From Rhodospirillales bacterium (GTDB lineage Bacteria > Pseudomonadota > Alphaproteobacteria > Rhodospirillales > 2-12-FULL-67-15): a stretch of DNA of 47,152 bases. Under the pieces are notes generated by a model. That model made no database searches. It worked only from the letters and a program-made list of their open reading frames with translations, and was not told where the DNA came from. The first letter of the stretch is position 1, and each line of letters starts with the position of its first letter. Made by a program: the position numbers and the translations under genes. Location: contig VGZQ01000014.1 of the NCBI GenBank assembly GCA_016872535.1, positions 1-47,152 of the forward strand, read 5' to 3'. Shown here one piece after another: positions 18,322 to 26,354 of this stretch.

Positions 18322-18975
18322 TCAACCGGCGGTCATTTTCCAGGGCAGTATGATCCGGAACTGCGCCCGCCATTCCGCGTCCACTTTCCCGTTCGAACGA
18401 ATCAGCGGAACCGTGAGGCGATCGCGCTCGGCCGCGCCGAGCCGGCGGTAGAGAATATCGCTTTCGTTGCGCGGCTCGCCCGCGATGTACATCTGGGTGG
18501 TCAGCACGTGACCCGCAGGATGGTGCGCCTTGACATGAATGTGCGGCGCACGGCCGGGATACGACACGGGGCGAATGGTGCGAAACCGGTAGCGGCCCTC
18601 AGCGTCGGTCCGGATCGCGCCATATCCCTGAAAATCGTCATCGCGCGGACGGGACAGCGAGCGGTCGCCGGTCGCGAGATAGCGGCCGTTAGCGTCCACC
18701 TGCCAGATCTCGACCACCTCGTTGGCGACCGGGCGGCCATCGGTATCGAGCACCTGTCCGTCGAGGAGCAATATTTCGCCGCCGGCGTCGCGGACCCGGC
18801 CGGCGACGCGCACCAGATCGTCATCGGTGTCGGCCGGAAAACGATCGGGATAGAAAGGCCCTTCGCTCTGAACCGGGGTTGGCGCGAGTGCGGCCGCGAA
18901 CGAAACGAGCGGGACCGCGGCCACGACGGCCGCGCCGCCGCCCGCGATCAGGTTGCGTCGAGTCCATGGGCGCAT
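18322..18975 (-). CDS. exported intradiol ring-cleavage dioxygenase-like protein
   Basis: A 217-residue protein of the protocatechuate 3,4-dioxygenase fold. The N-terminus MRPWTRRNLIAGGGA is a twin-arginine-like export signal, which is uncommon for soluble ring-cleaving enzymes but known in a secreted subgroup. The iron ligands expected for the family are visible: Tyr in NGRYLATGD, Tyr in PVSYPGRAPHIHV, and the two His of that same motif. The SEGPFYPD opening is also typical. The family inserts dioxygen between the two hydroxyls of catechol-type rings. The exported form may act on aromatic material outside the cytoplasm. The aromatic substrate is unknown, and no downstream muconate or lactone enzymes are present. 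Confidence 0.82.
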   Translation of the reverse strand: MRPWTRRNLIAGGGAAVVAAVPLVSFAAALAPTPVQSEGPFYPDRFPADTDDDLVRVAGRVRDAGGEILLLDGQVLDTDGRPVANEVVEIWQVDANGRYLATGDRSLSRPRDDDFQGYGAIRTDAEGRYRFRTIRPVSYPGRAPHIHVKAHHPAGHVLTTQMYIAGEPRNESDILYRRLGAAERDRLTVPLIRSNGKVDAEWRAQFRIILPWKMTAG

Positions 18976-19003
18976 GGCATTATCCCGAACCCCCGTTGGG
19001 CGA

Positions 19004-19972
19004 TTACTCTTTCTTGCCGGTGCGCACCAGCATCAGCCGGTCGTTGCCCGATTCCGGCAGCCAGACCTCGCCCGGCCGGCCGAGGATTTGGCGCACGGCC
19101 GCCCCGCTCCGGCTTCCCGGCACGGGAGCGAACGTTTCCGCGCGCGGATCGAAGGCCAGCGTCGCGTTGGCGCCGAAGTCGCTGACCCAGACGATGTCCT
19201 TTTCGTCCACATAGACGGCGTAGGCGCGTGGCTGTTCGCCGGGCAACCGCCACATTTTCCATTGCCGGGCCTTGGGGTCGAAACGGCTGAGCTGCCCGGA
19301 ATTCCACTCGGAAACCCACAGGTTGCCCCGGCTGTCCGACCAGACCCGCCGGGCGCCTTGATCCGGCGTCGGCGGTACGATGACCTCCGCCGCGCCGCTC
19401 GCGCGGTCGATGCGGGCCAGGTGACTGCCGGCAAGCGAGACGTACCAGACTTCGCCGTCCGGCGTCGCGGCGATGCCATAGGGACCGCGGCCGTTCGGGG
19501 CTTTCCACACGTCGACTTTACCCGTTTTCGGATCGAGGCGACCGTAGAAGCCGCTTTGCCCCGTGAACCACAACACGCCATCCCGGTCGAAAGCGGCGGT
19601 GTTGAGGTTGGCGTAGCCGGTGTCCTCGGGCAGACGCCAGACGGTGACCGCACCGGTCGACGGAACGTAGCGGACGATGGCGTTCTGGCCGCTGTCGGTG
19701 ATCCAGGCGTTGCCGTCGGGGCCGGCGATCACTCCGTGGGGCGACGATCCCGAACCGAGCGGCACCTGGCGAACGGCCTTCGTGCGGGGATCGAGGATGC
19801 CGAGCGCGCCCTGGCCTTGGGCCGTATACCAGACCGTGCCGTCGGGCGCCGGCGCCACATCGTGGGGGCGCGCGCTCTTGGGCACGTCATAGACCACGGT
19901 CTCGAACGCGTACGCCTGCCGGGCGAACAGCGCCGACGCCAGAGCCAAAGCCGCGAGAACGAGGCGGTTCAT
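19004..19972 (-). CDS. periplasmic beta-propeller, Vgb (streptogramin lyase)-like
   Basis: A 322-residue protein with a signal peptide (MNRLVLAALALASALFARQAYA) and a seven-bladed propeller pattern. Each blade repeats a theme of the kind GPDGNAWITDSGQNAIVRYVP or ATPDGEVWYVSLAGSHLARID. This is the virginiamycin B lyase/SMP-30-like pattern. True Vgb is a cytoplasmic antibiotic-opening lyase, and this exported form with an unrelated context is more likely to be a sugar- or lactone-active or purely binding propeller. The ATG at 19972 was chosen because it starts the signal peptide; an in-frame TTG at 20011 would add 13 residues. It lies 46 bases after the BKACE gene. Confidence 0.75.
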   Translation of the reverse strand: MNRLVLAALALASALFARQAYAFETVVYDVPKSARPHDVAPAPDGTVWYTAQGQGALGILDPRTKAVRQVPLGSGSSPHGVIAGPDGNAWITDSGQNAIVRYVPSTGAVTVWRLPEDTGYANLNTAAFDRDGVLWFTGQSGFYGRLDPKTGKVDVWKAPNGRGPYGIAATPDGEVWYVSLAGSHLARIDRASGAAEVIVPPTPDQGARRVWSDSRGNLWVSEWNSGQLSRFDPKARQWKMWRLPGEQPRAYAVYVDEKDIVWVSDFGANATLAFDPRAETFAPVPGSRSGAAVRQILGRPGEVWLPESGNDRLMLVRTGKKE

Positions 19973-20018
19973 GCGAGCTTCGATTTTCGGCGTCGGCCGG
20001 GTTCCGGTCAACTCCCCT

Positions 20019-20930
20019 TCAGCGCGCGGGCGGCAGCTGCGGCGCGGGCGCCATATGAAGGATTTGGCGGGCTTCTTCGGGCGTCGCGATCTCGCGGCCC
20101 AGCTCGCGCGCGATCCGCACCGCGCGCTCGACCAATTGCGCGTTGCTGACCGCCAGAACGCCGTGGCTGTAATAAACGTTGTCCTCCATGCCGACCCGAA
20201 TATTGCCGCCGAGGGTCAACGCCATGGTGCTCAACGGCAGTTGATACTTGCCGATGCTGACGATCTGCCAGCTCGATCCTTCGGGGAGCGCGTCGAGCAT
20301 CGCCAGCAAGTTGGCGGGCGACGCCGGAATACCGCCCTGGATGCCCATCACCATGCTGAAATGGAGCTGGCCTTCGAGCGCGCCGCGGCGCTGGAGTTCG
20401 AGCGCGTTTTCGATGTGGCTCAGGTCGTAGACCTCGAGTTCGTTGACGATGCCGCGGCGCTTGCAGCCCTCGACGAACTGGGCGTTCCATTTTTTGGAGT
20501 TGGAAAACAGGAATTCGGTGTTCTTGTGCTCGAAGTGGAAGGTGCCGAGGTTGAGGGTCAGCATGTCGGGTGCGGGCTTGATGTCGAGCAACGCCATGCG
20601 CTCCTCGAGGGTGAACCCCTTGCCCTCCTCGCCCGGATTCTCGTAACGCACGCCGATGCCGTTGCCGACCTGGGTGATCATGCCCGGGCAGCGGTTCATG
20701 ATGCCGTCGACCACCTCGTTGTAGATGTTGACATCGCTACTGGTGACACCGCGCTTGTCGCGCACGTGGATGTGGGCGACGGAAGCGCCCGCGTTGTAGC
20801 AGTCGCGGAAGTTCTGGACGATGTCCGCCGGCTGTTCGGGCAGGTTGGGATTCGCCTCCTTGCCGTGCAGGCCGCCGGTGGTGGCGACGGTGATGACGAC
20901 TTTGCCCGGATTGGTGAGATTCGGCTTCAT
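20019..20930 (-). CDS. BKACE family (DUF849) beta-keto acid cleavage enzyme
   Basis: A 303-residue cytoplasmic TIM-barrel enzyme of the BKACE family. It condenses a beta-keto acid with acetyl-CoA, giving acetoacetate and a new CoA ester, as Kce does in lysine fermentation. The zinc-binding pair HIHVRD (His53 and His55), the KVVITVATTGG start, and the C-terminal GGNIRVGMEDN segment with the metal-ligand Glu are all present. The pocket sequence LNLGTFHFEHKNTEFLFSN does not let me name the substrate. The ATG at 20930 fits the family N-terminus; the upstream in-frame start adds seven poorly conserved residues. It sits 28 bases after the TRAP permease gene and is probably co-transcribed with it, so it may act on the imported compound. 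Confidence 0.88.
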   Translation of the reverse strand: MKPNLTNPGKVVITVATTGGLHGKEANPNLPEQPADIVQNFRDCYNAGASVAHIHVRDKRGVTSSDVNIYNEVVDGIMNRCPGMITQVGNGIGVRYENPGEEGKGFTLEERMALLDIKPAPDMLTLNLGTFHFEHKNTEFLFSNSKKWNAQFVEGCKRRGIVNELEVYDLSHIENALELQRRGALEGQLHFSMVMGIQGGIPASPANLLAMLDALPEGSSWQIVSIGKYQLPLSTMALTLGGNIRVGMEDNVYYSHGVLAVSNAQLVERAVRIARELGREIATPEEARQILHMAPAPQLPPAR

Positions 20931-20958
20931 GGCTCGGGTTCCTCCGTGCAATGGGGAT

Positions 20959-22905
20959 TCAGGATCGCGCTTGCGAGTTGGCGCCGGCGAGCGGGCGGAA
21001 ATAGACCATGCCGACCGCGAGCGCGGTCAGTGCCGCGAACACAGCGTTCGATGCGTACCCTTCGTCCATCAGGGAAACGTAGCCGGCAATGGTGACCAGG
21101 GTAAACAGGGATTGCTCGACGCTCGAGAGCGTACGCCGGAAGTGGCCGAAGGCGGCAATCGAGGCACTCCATTGCAACAGCAATACGGTCGCGATGGGAA
21201 TAAATTGATTCCAGCCGACCTTGGGGAATTCGAGAAGCTGCGGATAGGTCACGAACGCGAACGGGATGACGAAAGTGGTCGAACAGAGCTTCATCGAATC
21301 GATCGCGGTCTTGAGAAAACTGGTTTCGGCGAGTCGGGCCGCGGCCAGCACACTGACCGCGACCGGTGGGGTCAGCGTCGAATAGCACGCGAAATAGAAC
21401 ACGAAAAAGTGCGCGATGAGCGCCGGCACCCCGAGTTCCTGCAGGAACGGCACCAGGGTCAGCGCCACGACGATGTAGGCGACCGGCGTCGGTAGTCCCA
21501 TGCCGAGCAGCAGGGACAGCACCATCGCGCCGATCAGCAGCAACCACTTGTTGTCGGGCAGGAAATCCAGCATCGCCGGGCCGAGACGGCCCGAAAGGTT
21601 GGTGGTCAACATCACCTGGCCCAAGGGGCCGATCGCGATCAGGAGCAGCGACAGCACCGCGACCATGACGAAACCTTCCTCGATGCCGCCGATAATCTCC
21701 TGGCGACTCGGCCGGTAGGGCCCCTGGAACACGGCTAATCCGAGAGCCAGCACGGAACCGACGATGCCCGCGATGGAAGGCGAGTAGTAGCCGACCAGCA
21801 AAACGACCACGGCGGCGAAGGAAATCACGAACGTCGGCAGCATCCGCTTGATCAACTTGAAATCGACGCTTTCGTCGAGCCGCGGCAGCTTGTGGCGATT
21901 GGCATACACTTGAACGCCGATGAACGTGCCGGTGAGATAGAGGGCGCCCGGAATCACCGCCGCCAGCGCGATTTCGACGTAGGCAACGTTGAGAATCGCG
22001 GCGATGAGAAACGCAGCAAGTCCCAGAACGGGGGGCATGATCTGGCCCGAGCACGAGGCGACCGCCTCGATCGACCCGGCCATAGAGGGGCTGTAGCCGT
22101 AGCGCTTCATCATCGGAATGGTGAAGCGTCCGGTCATGACCACGTTCGAGACCGCGACGCCCATGACGCTCGCCAGGATTCCGCTGCCGATCAGCGCCGG
22201 ATAGGCCGCGCCGCCGGTCACGTAGCGCCCCGCGTACTTGCCGAGCTCGATCACCATGCGCAGCATGCCCGCGCCAAACAACGCGGCGGCGAAGATCACC
22301 AGAAAGTAGAGGCTGTCGGCCGCGTCGCGGGCGAACCAGAAGAACCCGTCGGTGGTGCCGAGACCGATGTAGTTCATCACGAACTTGGGATCGAGCGGCG
22401 GATGGCCGAATACCGGGCTGGCGATGAGGTGGCCGTAGAAGAAATAGAGAATCATAATGCCGATGATCGACGTCAGCACACCACCCCAGTGAATCCAATT
22501 CAGCATCAGCACCGACACCGTGAGGACGATGCCGACGGCGAACTGGACGTCGGTAAAAAACGGCTGGTTGATCTCGAGCGCGACCGCGTTCAGGCGCACG
22601 TACAGGCTGGACCCGGCGGCGAGAACGAGGGCCAGCACGGCAAACGCCATGTGTCCCGCCCAATGGCGGCGGGCGGCGCCTTCGATTCGTTCGTCGAGCA
22701 ACGAGCGGACCGCGACCAATCCCGACATGGTCAGGACGGCGAGTACGAAATTGGAGTAATGCTCGGAGGAGTTTCGAAACAGGCCGAACGTGGCGAAGCC
22801 GAGATAGAACGTGAGCGAAAAGCCGATCAGCCAGAAAACCGCGCTGACCGCCTTGCGGCTACGCACCAGCGTGGGACGCAAAGAGTCGGCGCGTATCTGG
22901 GTCAT
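20959..22905 (-). CDS. TRAP transporter permease, fused DctQ-DctM (TAXI type)
   Basis: A 648-residue inner-membrane protein with many hydrophobic segments. The N-terminal part corresponds to the small Q subunit. The larger C-terminal part carries M-subunit features such as GSGILASVMGVAVSNVVMTGRFTIPMMKR and LGMGLPTPVAYIVVALTLVPFL. Fused QM permeases of this type work with TAXI binding proteins, one of which is encoded just upstream. The pair imports an organic acid or similar solute using the sodium or proton gradient. It lies 111 bases after the TAXI gene with a hairpin between them, and 28 before BKACE. The substrate is unknown. Confidence 0.92.
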   Translation of the reverse strand: MTQIRADSLRPTLVRSRKAVSAVFWLIGFSLTFYLGFATFGLFRNSSEHYSNFVLAVLTMSGLVAVRSLLDERIEGAARRHWAGHMAFAVLALVLAAGSSLYVRLNAVALEINQPFFTDVQFAVGIVLTVSVLMLNWIHWGGVLTSIIGIMILYFFYGHLIASPVFGHPPLDPKFVMNYIGLGTTDGFFWFARDAADSLYFLVIFAAALFGAGMLRMVIELGKYAGRYVTGGAAYPALIGSGILASVMGVAVSNVVMTGRFTIPMMKRYGYSPSMAGSIEAVASCSGQIMPPVLGLAAFLIAAILNVAYVEIALAAVIPGALYLTGTFIGVQVYANRHKLPRLDESVDFKLIKRMLPTFVISFAAVVVLLVGYYSPSIAGIVGSVLALGLAVFQGPYRPSRQEIIGGIEEGFVMVAVLSLLLIAIGPLGQVMLTTNLSGRLGPAMLDFLPDNKWLLLIGAMVLSLLLGMGLPTPVAYIVVALTLVPFLQELGVPALIAHFFVFYFACYSTLTPPVAVSVLAAARLAETSFLKTAIDSMKLCSTTFVIPFAFVTYPQLLEFPKVGWNQFIPIATVLLLQWSASIAAFGHFRRTLSSVEQSLFTLVTIAGYVSLMDEGYASNAVFAALTALAVGMVYFRPLAGANSQARS

Positions 22906-22977
22906 GACTGCCCGCGCTTGCCGCCGCTCGACAGGGCTGGATGAAACGCCGCCAAAACGATCGGTTGAACGGAAATT

Positions 22978-23005
22978 TCCCGGCGGCCGGTCAAGGCCGC
23001 CGGGA
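22978..23005 (-). terminator. intercistronic hairpin between TAXI binding protein and TRAP permease
   Basis: TCCCGGCGGCC and GGCCGCCGGGA are perfect 11-base arms around a 6-base loop, just after the TAXI stop. On the minus strand it is followed by AATTTCC, a weak tract. It is likely a partial terminator or RNA-stabilising hairpin keeping binding-protein mRNA in excess over permease mRNA. Confidence 0.7.
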
Positions 23006-23016
23006 GATTCGTGCGA

Positions 23017-24117
23017 TCAATTGATCTTCGGATAGGTCATCGGCGGGTATTTTTTGTGCTCGTCCCACCAGCCGAGCTCGACATAGGCCTTCTTGGCGCC
23101 GGGATGGACGTTTTCCTCCGACAAGCCGTGGAGCATGGTCTCCTTCGACCAGATGCGCCACAACCCGTGCAGGTCGCGCATCTGCGGGCCGTATTTGGCG
23201 ACCGCCTTGACGATCTGATAGGCGACATCGTCGGGGAAGGTCTCGTGCGTCGCCTTGAAACCGCGGTTGTAGCCGACCGAGATTTCCCGATCCTGGCCCG
23301 GCAAGGTTCCGGCCTTGATCTTGAGCGGCAAGAACGTAGTCGAGAACTTCTTGTTGACCTTGTCGAGGGCGGCCGCGTCCACGTCGATGTAGTGGATTTT
23401 CTTGCCGGTCGCCTCGAGCTGGCGCAGGAAGCCGCCGATCAGCCATTCCTTGTTGTTGGCTTCGGCGCCGACCGCCGTGGTGGTGACGTCGGTGGTGCCG
23501 TCGATCAGCTGCTGAGTCAACACGCCCGGCGTCACGTGCCGGATGTCGGAGTTCTGCGGCGTGATGCCATAGCCATGCTCGAGCACCAAGCGCGAGAACA
23601 CCCCCCAGTCGCTCTGCCCGCGCAGGCCGAGCGAGATGCGCTTCCCCTTCACGTCGGCCATGGTCTTGATGGCGGGGTTGAAGGTCAGGAAGATCTTGCC
23701 CTGGATCCAGAAAGCCTCGCCGTAGAGCAGCTTGAACTTGATCGGCACCTTTTCCGGCAGAAATTCCTTCAATTCGGGCGAGCCGCCCTGGATCGCGAGT
23801 TGGATGACCGTATCCTCGGTGCCGAAAACGCTCGTCTTCCAGCGGTTTTGCTCGGCCATGGCCCGGATATTGTACATGTAGCCGGGCGTTTCCTGGGCGG
23901 CGAGGACGACCCGCTCGCCGCCGCGCGCCATCATGGTGTTGAGCATGGTATCGGATTCGGTGACGCCGCACCCGAACGGACACAACAGGTTCGGCACGAT
24001 GATCGGCGGTTCGGCGGCGACGGCGGGCGCGGAAATCCCGAAACCCGCGGCAATCAAGAACGCCGCGCCCGCCAGGCGGAAGCCGCGTCCCATATTCGTG
24101 GTAATCGTGGTCGTCAT
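23017..24117 (-). CDS. TAXI family TRAP transporter solute-binding protein
   Basis: A 366-residue periplasmic binding protein. A Sec-type signal peptide of about 34 residues (LAGAAFLIAAGFGISAPAVAA) is followed by a two-lobed binding domain. Recognisable family parts are ADVKGKRISLGLRGQSD, TPGVLTQQLIDGTTDVT and the C-terminal GAKKAYVELGWWDE region. The ATG at 24117 is preceded by GGGGAGGACTCC, a strong ribosome site; an upstream start at 24216 would run through AT-rich leader DNA. It is the first gene of the TAXI-TRAP-BKACE run. A CPFGCG segment after the signal peptide carries two Cys, which could form a disulfide. Confidence 0.9.
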   Translation of the reverse strand: MTTTITTNMGRGFRLAGAAFLIAAGFGISAPAVAAEPPIIVPNLLCPFGCGVTESDTMLNTMMARGGERVVLAAQETPGYMYNIRAMAEQNRWKTSVFGTEDTVIQLAIQGGSPELKEFLPEKVPIKFKLLYGEAFWIQGKIFLTFNPAIKTMADVKGKRISLGLRGQSDWGVFSRLVLEHGYGITPQNSDIRHVTPGVLTQQLIDGTTDVTTTAVGAEANNKEWLIGGFLRQLEATGKKIHYIDVDAAALDKVNKKFSTTFLPLKIKAGTLPGQDREISVGYNRGFKATHETFPDDVAYQIVKAVAKYGPQMRDLHGLWRIWSKETMLHGLSEENVHPGAKKAYVELGWWDEHKKYPPMTYPKIN

Positions 24118-24322
24118 GGAGTCCTCCCCGAAATAGTTTTTCCCACCCAAACTCACGGATGCGATCCACCCGTTTGTATTATTGTCTCGTAATCTAACAG
24201 GAAAACTACACTTCATAAAAAAACTGAAAATGAATAAGATTGTTCTTTAACTTCAGGATTCTTGATGATGTCCATGTATTTTATCGGTTCCGGCCGTGCG
24301 GCTTGGCCATTTGATCCCGGTA
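24118..24322 (-). promoter_or_regulatory. AT-rich upstream region of the TAXI-TRAP operon
   Basis: These 205 bases are much richer in A and T than the genes around them and lie between the small membrane protein gene and the TAXI gene. They probably hold the promoter of the latter. Read on minus, the stretch 24198-24176 contains GTTAGA and AATAATAC, both also found upstream of the GntR gene (27187-27175), perhaps a shared promoter or operator element. Confidence 0.45.
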
Positions 24323-24598
24323 TCAGCCTAATCCGCGCAACGCCTCCCGCAGCGCCGGCAGCCGATAAGCCGTACCCATGCCAAGAATGACGAGCAGCGC
24401 GGCGACAGCCACCCAGTATCGCCAGTAGTATTTGACGGCCTCGCGCGGCAATCCCTCGCGGACCGGGAAGCTGATGGCGGCGAGGAATCCGCTTTCTTCC
24501 TGGCCGGTGGCCTTGGCGCGCCAATAGCCGATCGTGATCCGGTAATAGACGATCAAATAGAGAACGGCGAAGAGGAGCACGATCAACAGGATATCCAT
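24323..24598 (-). CDS. small two-helix membrane protein, unknown function
   Basis: A 91-residue protein that I do not recognise. It has a hydrophobic helix at about residues 3-18 and a second at about 62-80, joined by a charged loop with RAKATGQEES and FPVREGLPREAV. A strong GAGGAGGAG ribosome site eight bases before the ATG supports it as a real gene. It lies 58 bases after the SLC13 permease on the same strand and may be a small accessory subunit of that transporter. No catalytic or metal-binding motif is visible. Confidence 0.7.
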   Translation of the reverse strand: MDILLIVLLFAVLYLIVYYRITIGYWRAKATGQEESGFLAAISFPVREGLPREAVKYYWRYWVAVAALLVILGMGTAYRLPALREALRGLG

Positions 24599-24656
24599 TT
24601 CGTGCTCCTCCTCATCCGATTCAGCCCATCCTACGGTCGGCGGCGGTGGTCACCGC

Positions 24657-26198
24657 TTACTTGGCAAATGGCCAGGGCGCGCTCGGGTCCCACACCGGGA
24701 TGCCGAGAAACGCGTACCAAGGCGCCATGACGAGAATTCCGTAGGCGATCGCCAGCACCACCGCCATCCAGCCGACCTTGGCGTAGTCGGTCGAGGAGAA
24801 GGTCCCGGTCGAATAGGCGATGACCGCGACCGTGATCTGGGTCGGCAATATGTAGGCGAACGTATCGGTATCGGCGACCAGCATGGTGAACGCGACGGGG
24901 TGCAGCCCGACCTTGGGCGCGAGCGCGAGCAGGATCGGCGCGAACAGCGACACCGCCGCGACGTTCGACAGCATCCCGAGCCGGATGATGTGCGTGCCGA
25001 CCATCAGGATCAGCAGGACCGCCCACCACGGCTTGCCGACGGCGACCGGTTCGATCGCCGCCGCCAGCCATTTGCCGAGACCCGAGCTCGACATCGCCGA
25101 GGACAGCGAAAGCGCTCCACCCAACAGGATGAACGTGCCCCAGATCGTGCGTTCCTCGAGCACCTTCCAGCGGAAGTGCATGAACCCCGGAACGAACATC
25201 ACCGAAAGGCTCATAATCGCGATCATCAGGGTCGGGATCTTGTGCCATTTTTCGGTCATCCACAGGATCGCCGTCACGACGAAGATCGCCAGGATCGTGT
25301 ATTCGGTCGTGCTCGTCCTTGGCAATTCGTCATGAGACTTCTTGATCATCTCGGCGCCGCCGCGGATCGCGAAATGACGGGTCTTGAAGTGATATTGAAC
25401 CCACCATTGGGTCACCACGAACATGCCGAGATACGGCCATTGCATCAGGAACCAGTCGAAATACGTGATCGTGATTTTCAGTTCCTTCTCGAACAACCCG
25501 ACCAGAATCAGATTGGGCAGATGCGCGGTCATCAGGCACATGCCGGAGATCATCGAGGCGTACACCATCGACTGGATGACGATGGCTTTTTTGGCTTGTT
25601 GTTCTTCCGGCGTATCGCCGAGCAGCGCGGTGATTCCGTTCATGATCGGCAGCAGGATCGCGCCGCGCGGATTGGCGCCGGGGATGATCATGGCCAGGAT
25701 CAAATTGACCGCGAACATCCCCCAGATCACGCCGTTCACCGTCTTGATCCGGGCGCGATGCAGGATTCCGAGCGCGATTCGCTTGTCGAGCCCCGAAACC
25801 ATGATGATCGCCGCGACGATGAAGGCGACCAGGGTCAGAAGCGCCGGATTGGAGTTGATGCCGCTGACGGCGGCGCCTAATCCGGGCACGGCCTTGGTCT
25901 GAACCAGCAGCATCGGGATCATCAGCCCCGAGATGCCGACCGGCACGCACTCCGAAACCCAGGTGATGCACGCCCAGGTCACGACCGCGAGCGTCGCCTT
26001 GCCAGCGGGCGAAAGTCCCTCGGGTGTAGGCATGACGTACAGAATGAAGAAAAACGCCGCCCAGGATAGTGCGAATCCGATCAGTGACTTTTTGGGATCG
26101 CGTTCGGCTGATGCGATGTTGGTTACAAGCCGGTTGTAAATGGCGCCGAGTATCGTATTGCCGGAAACGGTTACCCTCGATTGCCCCGTCGATTGCAT
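24657..26198 (-). CDS. SLC13/DASS family anion permease
   Basis: A 513-residue inner-membrane transporter with the two-repeat pattern of the divalent anion:sodium symporter family. Features include an amphipathic start near SWAAFFFILYVMPTPEGLSPAGKA, TWVSECVPVGISGLMIPM, and the paired substrate-loop regions around GISGLMIP and LPTQITVAVIAYSTGTFS. Relatives carry succinate, citrate, sulfate or other small acids. It comes just after the GntR gene (156-base gap) and before the small membrane protein, so the substrate may be the same class as that of the TRAP system. The anion cannot be named from the sequence. Confidence 0.88.
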   Translation of the reverse strand: MQSTGQSRVTVSGNTILGAIYNRLVTNIASAERDPKKSLIGFALSWAAFFFILYVMPTPEGLSPAGKATLAVVTWACITWVSECVPVGISGLMIPMLLVQTKAVPGLGAAVSGINSNPALLTLVAFIVAAIIMVSGLDKRIALGILHRARIKTVNGVIWGMFAVNLILAMIIPGANPRGAILLPIMNGITALLGDTPEEQQAKKAIVIQSMVYASMISGMCLMTAHLPNLILVGLFEKELKITITYFDWFLMQWPYLGMFVVTQWWVQYHFKTRHFAIRGGAEMIKKSHDELPRTSTTEYTILAIFVVTAILWMTEKWHKIPTLMIAIMSLSVMFVPGFMHFRWKVLEERTIWGTFILLGGALSLSSAMSSSGLGKWLAAAIEPVAVGKPWWAVLLILMVGTHIIRLGMLSNVAAVSLFAPILLALAPKVGLHPVAFTMLVADTDTFAYILPTQITVAVIAYSTGTFSSTDYAKVGWMAVVLAIAYGILVMAPWYAFLGIPVWDPSAPWPFAK

Positions 26199-26354
26199 GA
26201 CATTAATCTCCCCATTGTTTTTCTCGAAGCTCCCTTTGCACGCGAAGTTTGTTATTTTCCGCGGTCCATTGACGTGGCCGCAGTCGCTGATCGTTACGTC
26301 GCCGACAAAGCGTTTGTTTTACGTCTTGCACCCTCTTCGGATTCCGAACAACAG

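Noticed and set aside
23015-23026. Perfect palindrome GATCAATTGATC at the TAXI stop codon
   Set aside because: It overlaps the coding end and stop, lies away from any promoter, and is short enough to be chance.
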